Shown: positions 56,859 through 64,000 of the stretch, piece after piece
Layout of the letters: every line of letters begins with the position of its first letter
How positions within the stretch are numbered: the first letter of the stretch is position 1
From: WRMS01 sp038562165
GTDB lineage: Bacteria; Bacillota; Peptococcia; DRI-13; UBA5745
NCBI GenBank assembly: GCA_038562165.1
Contig: JBCFAO010000005.1
Span: 43,934-107,933 of the forward strand
Length of the DNA stretch: 64,000 nucleotides
Direction of reading: 5' to 3'
Program-made: the position numbers and the translations under genes
Notes under the pieces: model-generated
Seen by the model: the letters and a program-made list of their open reading frames with translations, nothing else
What the model was told of the DNA's origin: nothing
The model's database searches: none

Positions 56859-58196
56859 GTGGATGATGAAAGCCAAAAAACAATTACCGCTATGGAAGAA
56901 GCCTTGGCAATACTGTTATCCGGCAAGCAATGTGAAGGATTCAAGCTGCAAACCTCTGTGCCCCAATTGCAGAAGTTGGCCGGACAAATAAATCAGTTGG
57001 CGCACAACTTCAACGCTATGAGCCGTCTGGCAGCGGACCTTGCCGAAGGCAAACTGGATGGTCCGCTGCCCTGCCGCCACAACTATTTGGCCGGCCCCTT
57101 GAAAGAACTCCATTCCCAGTTGAGGTATCTGGCCTGGAGTTTGCGGCAGCTTCACTCGGGATTTATCGTCAATAAATTGGAAAACACCGGAGAGATTTTT
57201 GATGCATTTAACGGAATTGTAGATCAGGTAGCGGCAGCCTCCACCCAGGCAGCGGCGGAGACTACGGCATCAGTAAACAGTTGGCGCCATCATCAGATTC
57301 TTCAGGCCCTCAATCTTCTGCACATAATGGTGTTGGAGGTGGACGACGCCGGATGCCTGGTATATGCTAACCGCTCTGCAAAGGAAAAATTGGGGCAGCT
57401 GGAAAATTTTGATCTGGAGCATACGCAAAATAATGCATTGAAGCTCATCGCAAAATTAAACCGGGAAGAGACAATCTTTCCCGCTTGCCGGGAGATTTAT
57501 GAGGACAAAAGCAAATTATGGTACCGAATTACTTCCGACAGATTTAAGCTTCCTAACGGACAAGCATTTTTCTTTAACACTATTGAAGACATAACCGAAT
57601 GGAAGCTAAGGGAATTTCAGCTAAAACTCTCGGCAACAATGGATGCAATGACAGAAACCTACAACCAAAAGAAAGGCTTGGCCCGGCTGGAATCGATTCT
57701 TTTGCAGCCTGCCCCCGCCTGCCCCCACTGCATATCTTTTATCGATATTGATTACCTAAAAACCATTAATGACGCCTATGGTCACAGCGAAGGCGATTAT
57801 GCAATACAAAGTATCGCGAAAATACTTCTCTCCTGTGTACGCAGCTCAGATATGGTTTGCCGGTATGGCGGCGATGAATTTTTAGTTATTTTCGAGAAAT
57901 GTGAAGAAGAGGAAGCTAAAAAAATTATTCTGAGAATGTACGAAAAATTAAAAGAATTAAACGAAAAAAATCCCAAGCCTTACACACTCTCCTTCAGCTG
58001 CGGCATTGCATCATTCTCAAATTGTTCCGGTACTGTCTATACGGTTCCCGGCCTGCTGAAATTGGCAGATAAAAAGATGTACCAGTGCAAGCTAAAAAAA
58101 AACAAAGACTGGCAGCAACTCCAGAAGATACTCTATATTTATAACCCCCCCGACATGAAGAAGCAGCAAAAGCCTCATAAGCAAACCGGATTCTGA
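56859..58196 (+). CDS. PAS-GGDEF diguanylate cyclase
   Basis: 445 residues: an N-terminal helical/HAMP-like region (LAEGKLDGPLPCRHNYLAGPLKELHSQLR in part), a PAS domain (about 145-250) and a GGDEF domain with YGGDEFLVIF intact and an inhibitory RxxD site (RSSD) exactly five residues before it. Expected to make cyclic-di-GMP from two GTP with product inhibition. No membrane segment, so cytoplasmic. GTG start after GGGGGGTGAT. Second gene of a five-gene operon. Confidence 0.9.
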   Translation: MDDESQKTITAMEEALAILLSGKQCEGFKLQTSVPQLQKLAGQINQLAHNFNAMSRLAADLAEGKLDGPLPCRHNYLAGPLKELHSQLRYLAWSLRQLHSGFIVNKLENTGEIFDAFNGIVDQVAAASTQAAAETTASVNSWRHHQILQALNLLHIMVLEVDDAGCLVYANRSAKEKLGQLENFDLEHTQNNALKLIAKLNREETIFPACREIYEDKSKLWYRITSDRFKLPNGQAFFFNTIEDITEWKLREFQLKLSATMDAMTETYNQKKGLARLESILLQPAPACPHCISFIDIDYLKTINDAYGHSEGDYAIQSIAKILLSCVRSSDMVCRYGGDEFLVIFEKCEEEEAKKIILRMYEKLKELNEKNPKPYTLSFSCGIASFSNCSGTVYTVPGLLKLADKKMYQCKLKKNKDWQQLQKILYIYNPPDMKKQQKPHKQTGF

Positions 58197-58235
58197 CGCT
58201 TCCTTACGCTTGCTTGAAAGGGAGAATATGAAAAA

Positions 58236-60404
58236 ATGATGGACAATTTTGAAGCCTTTGTATTGAAACTGGCAAACCGGCAATTGGTGGGCGCCCTGCG
58301 CAGAGGCCTGCTGTACTTGACGCCTCTAATCCTGATCGGCTCGATAATCCTGGCACTGCTCAATCTGCCTGTCCCGGCTTATCAGAATATTATACAGGGC
58401 ATCTTTGGTGAAAGGTGGCGGGATATCAACCTGGCAATCCATAAAGGCACCCTTCAGATCATGTCCCTTACGACGCTGATCACCGTCTGCTATGCTTTTT
58501 CACAGGAAAAACCGCTTGTCAAATCCGGTGAGATCAATCCCGTTATTATCATTATCACGGCATTTGCTTCTTATATCGCTTTCACCAATAATCCGGATAG
58601 GATTATCGGTACGTCGGAGGCCGCTTCTACCGGCATGTTTGGAGCCTTAATCATTTCAGTATTGGCCTGCAATCTTTTTTGCTTTTTCTACAAATGGCGG
58701 GACTGCTTTTGGCATACAGACCTGCATAACTATAATGGAAGCCTGCTGACCCTGGCTTCCTTCCGCGCTGTTGTACCGGCCCTGCTTACCGTGACAATTT
58801 TCGCCGCAGGGGGGGAGCTGATGAAAACCCTGGGATTAGCCGGCGGCGAATCCATATTTTTGAAAGTACTCAGTAAATCCTGGACCGGGCAGAACTATTT
58901 TTCTGCACTGAGTATTATCCTTATCACCCACATCCTATGGTTTTTAGGCATCCACGGCGGCAATGTGGTTATGGATGCAATGTCCGGCGCAACGCCGGTT
59001 GCAGCCTCATCTGCAAATGCAAGCATCTTCACCAAAGAATTCTTTGACACCTATGTTTATCTTGGAGGCTGCGGCGCCACCTTGGGACTGTTGATCGCAT
59101 TATTATTAGTCGGAAGAAACAACAACGAAAGCAGGCTGGCAAAAGCCTCAATCCTGCCCTGCATATTTAACATAAATGAAATCCTGGTTTTCGGACTGCC
59201 CATCATATTCAATCCCTATTTATTTATCCCCTTTGTACTTTCGCCTGTCGTCCTGAGCTTCACCTCTTGGGTATCCCTGAGCTTAGGTTGGGTACCGGCG
59301 CCGATGCAGGCAGTTCAATGGACAACTCCTATTTTTATGTCGGCTTACCTCAGTACCGGTTCCGTTGCCGGCATTATTTTGCAGGCTGTTAATCTGGCAT
59401 TGGCCATGTTGATCTATATTCCTTTCATTCGTTTACAGCAAAGCCACCAGCAAAACATCCGTATTTCTGTGTTCAAAAGCTTAGGAAAACAGATTAAGTA
59501 CGTAGAGGAGCAACAGGAAAAGAGTATTCTGAGCCGTCAGGATGATACCGGTTTTCTTGCCCGGGCTTTGATGGCTGAGATCAAAGAGGGATTGGCCAAG
59601 AATTGTGTCCCCCTTCACTTGGAATATCAGCCTAAAGTGGATAGCTGCGGCCGGGTCATGGGGGCCGAAGCGTTGCTGCGATGGACCCACCCTGTTTATG
59701 GGGATGTGTCGCCTTTGATCATTTTGGGTATATGTGACGAGGCCGATCTGACCAATGATCTTGGACGCTGGATTATGGCTCAAGCATTCAACGCTTTAAA
59801 ATACTGGCATGAACAGGGCTTAAGCAACCTATCGCTTTCAGTGAATCTTAGTCCCCGGCAGCTAAAAAAAGATGCTTCCCTTGTACAGGCGATCTATTCC
59901 TACATTGACCAGACAGGCATTGAGCCTAGATATATGGAGTTGGAGCTTACCGAAAATACAACCATTGATTCCGGCGGCTCCTCCCGCAGCAGATTAGAGG
60001 AAATCAAGGACTTGGGCGTAAATATCTCCATCGATGATTTTGGTATGGGCCACAGTTCCCTGCTTTATATTCGCGATTATTACGTCAATGTTGTAAAGAT
60101 CGACGCCTCCCTTGTTTGCGGGGTTGTCGATGACCGGCAGAGCCGGCAGATCGTAAGCTCCATCCTGTCCCTCTGTGACCAGTTGAAGATCAAGGCCGTG
60201 GCCGAAGGCGTAGAGACGAAAGAACAGCTTCAAGTGCTGAATGGCCTTGGTTGCCGGTATTTCCAAGGCTTCCATTTCAGCCGCTCCCTGGTTAACCATC
60301 AATTTCTTGAATATGTGAGACAGCATGGCATGGTGGATGCAGCCGTAAATGACCAGGAGCCCGGAATTGAAAAAAAACGCCGAGCCATGTATAATAAAGC
60401 ATAA
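58236..60404 (+). CDS. PTS EIIC (cellobiose-type) permease fused to an EAL phosphodiesterase
   Basis: 722 residues. Residues 1-425 form a PTS EIIC membrane domain (about 8-10 segments; GIHGGNVVMDAMSG and FNINEILVFGLPIIFNPYLFIPF are EIIC core motifs). Residues 455-705 form an EAL domain with the metal and catalytic motifs GAEALLRW, NLSPRQ, ELTENT, DDFGMGHSSL and AEGVET, so hydrolysis of c-di-GMP to pGpG is expected. No EIIB or EIIA is adjacent, so the EIIC part may sense sugar rather than transport it. 39 bp after the GGDEF gene. Confidence 0.92.
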   Translation: MMDNFEAFVLKLANRQLVGALRRGLLYLTPLILIGSIILALLNLPVPAYQNIIQGIFGERWRDINLAIHKGTLQIMSLTTLITVCYAFSQEKPLVKSGEINPVIIIITAFASYIAFTNNPDRIIGTSEAASTGMFGALIISVLACNLFCFFYKWRDCFWHTDLHNYNGSLLTLASFRAVVPALLTVTIFAAGGELMKTLGLAGGESIFLKVLSKSWTGQNYFSALSIILITHILWFLGIHGGNVVMDAMSGATPVAASSANASIFTKEFFDTYVYLGGCGATLGLLIALLLVGRNNNESRLAKASILPCIFNINEILVFGLPIIFNPYLFIPFVLSPVVLSFTSWVSLSLGWVPAPMQAVQWTTPIFMSAYLSTGSVAGIILQAVNLALAMLIYIPFIRLQQSHQQNIRISVFKSLGKQIKYVEEQQEKSILSRQDDTGFLARALMAEIKEGLAKNCVPLHLEYQPKVDSCGRVMGAEALLRWTHPVYGDVSPLIILGICDEADLTNDLGRWIMAQAFNALKYWHEQGLSNLSLSVNLSPRQLKKDASLVQAIYSYIDQTGIEPRYMELELTENTTIDSGGSSRSRLEEIKDLGVNISIDDFGMGHSSLLYIRDYYVNVVKIDASLVCGVVDDRQSRQIVSSILSLCDQLKIKAVAEGVETKEQLQVLNGLGCRYFQGFHFSRSLVNHQFLEYVRQHGMVDAAVNDQEPGIEKKRRAMYNKA

Positions 60405-60427
60405 CCTGACGAAAAGGAGCTTTCCTG

Positions 60428-61768
60428 ATGATGAAACAAGACTTGATCCTGATCCTGGACTTAGGCAGCGAAGAAAATGTCCGTCTTGCCCGCTCTATCC
60501 GTACCTTGGGCGTATACAGTGAAATTTATCCCCATGATATTTCCCGCCGGTCAATAGAAGCCATGACAAACCTCCGGGGTATTATTATCAACGGCGGCAA
60601 AAACAACGTAGTGGACGGCCAGCCCATCGCCGTGGAGCCTTGGCTGTTCACCTTGGGCATTCCCCTTTTCCTGGTGGACTATCCCTGTACCGGCTCCATT
60701 TCCGACTCCGCTGCCCCTTCTCCCCTCTGCCGCCAGGCCGATTCCCTGCCGGCTGACGACAAGGATCTGGCCGCTCTGCTCTCTCCTTTCATCTTTGAGG
60801 ATTGCAAAGCCGAGGCCAATTGGAACATGTCCAACTTCATTGCCGACCAGGTTGCCCTGATTCGTCAGCAAGTAGGGGACAAGCAGGTTCTGCTGGCTCT
60901 TTCCGGCGGCGTGGACTCTTCGGTGGTGGCCGCTTTGCTGATTAAAGCCATCGGCAAACAGCTTCATTGCGTCCATGTCAACCACGGCCTGATGCGCAAA
61001 GGCGAAAGCGAGCAAGTGGTAGAGGTTTTCCGCCAGCAATTGGGGGCCAATCTCGTTTATGTGGATGCTTCTGAGCGCTTCCTGGGCAAGCTGGCCGGCG
61101 TGGCCGATCCCGAAGAAAAGCGCAAAATCATCGGCAGCGAATTCATCCGGCTTTTTGAAGAAGAAGCCGTCAAACTGGGCAAGATGGACTTTCTGGCTCA
61201 GGGTACCATTTACCCCGACATTGCCGAAAGCGGCACCAAGACCGCGAAAGTCGTCAAAAGCCATCATAATGTGGGCGGCCTGCCGGAAGATATGAAATTC
61301 CAATTGGTGGAGCCCATTAAATTCTTATTTAAAGACGAAGTCCGGGCCTGCGGTCTGGAACTCGGCTTGCCGGAAACCATGGTTTTCCGCCAGCCCTTCC
61401 CCGGTCCCGGCTTAGGCGTGCGCTGCCTGGGGGCTGTCACCGCCCATCGGCTCCATTCCCTGCGGGAGGCCGACGCCATTTTGCGGGAAGAATTTGCCGC
61501 CGCCGGCCTGGACCGCCAGATCTGGCAATACTTTACGGTGGTGCCCGATTTCAAATCCGTAGGCATGAAAGACGGTTGCCGCACCTTTGAATATCCCGTT
61601 ATTTTGAGAGCGGTCAATACGGTAGACGCTATGACGGCGGAGGTGCCCCAAATCGACTGGGCCCTGCTGCAAAAGATCACCAACCGGATTTTGGCGGAGG
61701 TGCCCGGGGTCAACCGGGTGCTCTACGACATTTCGCCGAAGCCGCCGGCAACCATTGAGTGGGAATAG
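60428..61768 (+). CDS. GuaA paralogue: GMP synthetase with degenerate glutaminase domain
   Basis: 446 residues against 529 in the guaA at 46960. The ATP-pyrophosphatase (SGGVDSS), DASERFLGKL, FPGPGL and dimer end KPPATIEWE are intact. The N-terminal part (1-130) still resembles a class I glutaminase (LILDLGSEENVRLARSIR; INGGKNNVV), but the nucleophile position GICYG reads FLVDY and the His-Glu end of the domain is missing. It should use free ammonia or serve another role. It follows the EAL gene by 23 bp with GGAG and 8 bases to ATG, as fourth gene of the c-di-GMP operon. Confidence 0.9.
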   Translation: MMKQDLILILDLGSEENVRLARSIRTLGVYSEIYPHDISRRSIEAMTNLRGIIINGGKNNVVDGQPIAVEPWLFTLGIPLFLVDYPCTGSISDSAAPSPLCRQADSLPADDKDLAALLSPFIFEDCKAEANWNMSNFIADQVALIRQQVGDKQVLLALSGGVDSSVVAALLIKAIGKQLHCVHVNHGLMRKGESEQVVEVFRQQLGANLVYVDASERFLGKLAGVADPEEKRKIIGSEFIRLFEEEAVKLGKMDFLAQGTIYPDIAESGTKTAKVVKSHHNVGGLPEDMKFQLVEPIKFLFKDEVRACGLELGLPETMVFRQPFPGPGLGVRCLGAVTAHRLHSLREADAILREEFAAAGLDRQIWQYFTVVPDFKSVGMKDGCRTFEYPVILRAVNTVDAMTAEVPQIDWALLQKITNRILAEVPGVNRVLYDISPKPPATIEWE

Positions 61769-61781
61769 AGGAGTAATATTA

Positions 61782-61928
61782 ATGCAGTTTTATTTAAACG
61801 CGGTTATGGCAGAGCATATATATCGTTGGGCAGCAACAAGTGATGAGGAAGTTTTACGAAAACGACCGGAGGATGCATTTATTAAGCAAATAAAAAAGGT
61901 TTCAAAAGAAATAAAGCTCAGGCTGTAA
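61782..61928 (+). CDS. Small 48-residue protein after the guaA paralogue
   Basis: Starts MQFYLNAVMAEHIYRWAAT and ends KKVSKEIKLRL. GAGGAG lies seven bases before the ATG, and the gap to the preceding stop is 13 bp, so it is the likely last gene of the operon. Charged and probably helical; no membrane segment, no family recognised. A terminator follows 30 bp later. Confidence 0.6.
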   Translation: MQFYLNAVMAEHIYRWAATSDEEVLRKRPEDAFIKQIKKVSKEIKLRL

Positions 61929-61958
61929 AAAGGCGATATAATTAAAAGTAAAAACAGC

Positions 61959-62005
61959 AAATCCCGGAGATCCTGCATTTATGCAGCCTTCGGGATTTCT
62001 CTTTT
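61959..62005 (+). terminator. Intrinsic terminator of the c-di-GMP operon
   Basis: AAATCCCG/CGGGATTT outer arms, CTGCAT/ATGCAG inner stem, then CTCTTTTA. Confidence 0.8.
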
Positions 62006-62033
62006 AATCAGTCCAATGAACCTTAGCGATTCT

Positions 62034-62242
62034 GTTCCATTTTTTCGTTTGTATGCAGATTCTTACCGCCGCCTGTGCAGTTTTTGCGCTTGGGTGAATT
62101 GCAGCAACAGCTAAGCCGATTTCAGGCCAAATCGGTGCAAATTTTTCGATTGTATGTAGTTATTGGCCTTGCATTTTACCTACAAACGCAATTTTTGCTC
62201 AAGCGAAGCTGCTAACCTACCTACAGCCGCAATTTCTGCACA
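62034..62242. repeat. Dispersed 23-bp motif, about five diverged copies
   Basis: Plus copies near 62034, 62074 (40 bp apart) and 62134 (GGTGCAAATTTTTCG then ATTGTATG); minus copies at 62180 (TGAGCAAAAATTGCG) and 62221 (TGTGCAGAAATTGCGG), 41 bp apart and both ending TGTAG. Between the small gene and the convergent ClC gene; nothing else is seen in 62006-62344. Confidence 0.5.
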
Positions 62243-62344
62243 TTTTTCCGCCGCCGCAGGGCCAGAGCCGAACCAGCCTGCGGACGAAACCTGTTGACTG
62301 CCTGCTCTGCCGTCCAGCCCGGCGGCCTCCCTACAGCCTCTCGC

Positions 62345-63583
62345 CTATAGCTCCTTTCGCCAAGCCCAGGCCCCCTTCTGCAAAGGATAAATAGAAATAT
62401 TGCCATTGCATACATAGGCTAAGGCACAAACGACGACAAAGTAGGGCGTATAAGCGTAACCAAACACCTCCGCCCCCAGCAGTATGGGAGCGATCAAGGT
62501 GTTTGTTGCGCTGCCGAATAGAGCCGTATAGCCCAGCGCCCCGGCAAAAGCCGGAGGCAGCCCCAAAAGGCCGGCCAAGGCCACGCCCAGGGTACTGCCG
62601 ATGGCAAACAACGGCGTAACTTCCCCGCCTTGAAAACCGGCGGCCAGGGTTACCACGGTGAAAATAAATTTCATAGCAAAATCCCAGGCAAATACTTCTC
62701 CCCCTCCAAAACTGGCTCCGATCAGGTTTGTGCCGAGGCCGGAGTACCTGCCGCCCCAGCACAACAGGGAGAAAACACTTATAACAATACCGATAATAAA
62801 AATGCGCAGAATGGGGTTCGTCCAATATCTGGCTAATAATTCTTTCATTTTGTGCAGTGAGGCGGAAAACAGGCCGCCGCTGACGCCGAATATAACGCCT
62901 ATAGTCAGCAACTTTATCGCAAGGGGTCCTGACAAAGACAGTTGGTCGGTCAGCATAAAGGAAAACCTTTCAAGGCCAAGGTATGACGAGGTAAAGCTTG
63001 CCGCAAAAGCGGCAACCAAAGCGGGCAGCACAGCCTGGTGCTCTATGCTGCCTACCGTGAGCACCTCTATAGCAAAAAAGGTCGCGCCGATAGGGGTACC
63101 GAACAAGCCGGCAAACCCGGCGGCCATGCCGGTAATCAGCAGTATTTTGGAGCTATTGGCAATAGGCAGACGTTTGCTTATACCGTGAGCCAAGGTGCCG
63201 CCAATTTGTATAGCCACCCCCTCCCGTCCGGCGCTGCCCCCGAAAAGGTGGGTAAGCCAAGTGCCCATAATCGTCAGCGGAATCAAACGCAGGGGAATAT
63301 CTTTAGCTTTTCCATGACCGGCTTCAAAGATCAAAGCCATGCCTTTGCGGCTTGAGCCGCCGATCTTTTGATTAACCCAAACAAGCATTGCGCCGATTAG
63401 GCCAAGAAAGGGAAGCAGCCAATAGGCATAGGCCATTCTTGTTTCGGTGAATAGAAGCAGGACTTTGCCGAATATGGTATCAAGCACTCCAACAGCAATG
63501 CCGATTGGTATTGCGATTAACGCAAATAGAATAACATTTCTGTACGACAAAAATATCCTTTGAAATAATGAATTGGGAAACAT
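62345..63583 (-). CDS. ClC family chloride channel or chloride/proton antiporter
   Basis: 412 residues from the ATG at 63581-63583 (MFPNSLFQRIF); an upstream in-frame ATG adds 25 residues with no membrane part. Core motifs: GSAGREG (the GREGP-like filter), GTPIGATFFAIE, GGEVTPLF (GxFxP-like) and the late FGSATNTLI. In bacteria such proteins help acid resistance or fluoride/chloride export. No C-terminal CBS domains. Alone on its strand and convergent with the c-di-GMP operon. Confidence 0.9.
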   Translation of the reverse strand: MFPNSLFQRIFLSYRNVILFALIAIPIGIAVGVLDTIFGKVLLLFTETRMAYAYWLLPFLGLIGAMLVWVNQKIGGSSRKGMALIFEAGHGKAKDIPLRLIPLTIMGTWLTHLFGGSAGREGVAIQIGGTLAHGISKRLPIANSSKILLITGMAAGFAGLFGTPIGATFFAIEVLTVGSIEHQAVLPALVAAFAASFTSSYLGLERFSFMLTDQLSLSGPLAIKLLTIGVIFGVSGGLFSASLHKMKELLARYWTNPILRIFIIGIVISVFSLLCWGGRYSGLGTNLIGASFGGGEVFAWDFAMKFIFTVVTLAAGFQGGEVTPLFAIGSTLGVALAGLLGLPPAFAGALGYTALFGSATNTLIAPILLGAEVFGYAYTPYFVVVCALAYVCNGNISIYPLQKGAWAWRKEL

Positions 63584-63983
63584 TAAATTTATACACCTGC
63601 CATGTTCAGATTTTTCATTCGGTTTTCTTCTCATTAAAAAAGCCGATGCCGCTGCCATTGGCAGAAGTCATCAGCTTAAAAAGCGGTTTCGGCAAAGCCG
63701 GGGGAGAACCTCATTCCCAGAAGAAATTGTACCATGTGCCGGATTGTTTTGCAATTATTAAAGTTGTTTCAGCCAATTAATAAGCACTATTGCTTAGCAA
63801 ATCCCCCATTTTCGGAAAAAACGCGATCAAACCGGTTATTTGCCGGAGCTCGTTCTATTCCGGGCAGCGGCTGAATTAGCCTCGGTGTAAAATAGATGTA
63901 GGATAAAAAAATAAACAAGAGGCAGCAAAATGTGGTTTAATAAAGTCGCTAAACCATTAAAACACCAAAGGAGGCTGCCCCTT
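63584..63983. other. Intergenic region before the right edge
   Basis: No gene with support is seen. The stretch 63630-63780 is the open upstream part of the ClC frame and its complement. AT-rich sequence with GGTTTA/TAAACC arms (63934-63958) lies just before the last ribosome site. It could be an insertion-sequence end, but too little is visible. Confidence 0.3.
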
Positions 63984-64000
63984 GTGAGAACCATTGTACA
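63984..64000 (+). CDS. Possible start of a gene running off the right edge
   Basis: AAGGAGG (63968-63974) is followed nine bases later by GTG and an open frame reading MRTIV to the window end. Too short to identify. Confidence 0.3.

Overview
This window comes from an endospore-forming, Gram-positive bacterium of the Bacillota, most likely an anaerobic Clostridia-type lineage of mid GC content. The evidence is a full-length spoIVA behind a sigma-E-like promoter, a rpoD-dnaG pair, strong AGGAGG ribosome sites with frequent GTG/TTG starts, a ferredoxin-type split glutamate synthase, a type III glutamine synthetase and ANTAR-type antitermination. No rRNA, phage or clear insertion sequence is present; one tRNA is.

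Layout. 1-10 kb: partial phenylacetate-CoA-ligase-like gene with an SLC13 carrier, a VanX-like dipeptidase, a 35-cysteine protein, a MarR/DegV pair, spoIVA, a Crp-like regulator and an unknown permease. 10-18 kb: a three-gene polyprenyl/glycosyl membrane cluster (GT-C-like protein, UbiA, HAD-GtrA), tRNA(CAT), rpoD-dnaG and a flavoprotein. 18-24 kb: a CBS-ACT protein and a complete branched-chain amino-acid ABC transporter. 24-50 kb: a nitrogen island in which most enzymes make or spend glutamine, ammonia or aspartate nitrogen: nadE-glmS; purF-carA-carB/dapF-pyrG; a GOGAT(GATase)-GOGAT(FMN)-purA-GOGAT(GXGXG)-glnA-ANTAR operon; divergent glnN; guaA; a methyltransferase; purC. 50-56 kb: a PLP-enzyme remnant and a sigma-54 activator divergent from an M20 amidohydrolase/YfcC permease operon with a -24/-12 promoter. 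56-62 kb: an apparent cyclic-di-GMP operon (V4R sensor, PAS-GGDEF, PTS EIIC-EAL, a second GMP synthetase without a working glutaminase, a 48-residue protein). 62-64 kb: a ClC chloride transporter and the window edge.

How it works together. The GOGAT and glnN genes diverge from a 360-bp region with two sigma-A promoters. Each leader carries a hairpin with the same AAAGGC hexaloop (A at 1, G at 4, the ANTAR signature), and each hairpin overlaps an intrinsic terminator. The ANTAR protein is the last gene of the GOGAT operon, so a self-controlled antitermination circuit is a good inference.

Most unusual items: the guaA paralogue inside a c-di-GMP operon; a CarB-DapF fusion whose DapF part has lost one catalytic cysteine; about 20 copies of an unexplained 23-bp motif in five spacers, often about 40 bp apart; tandem repeats with paired base changes inside the glnA-ANTAR operon; and low-complexity linkers in CarA, CarB and the sigma-54 activator.
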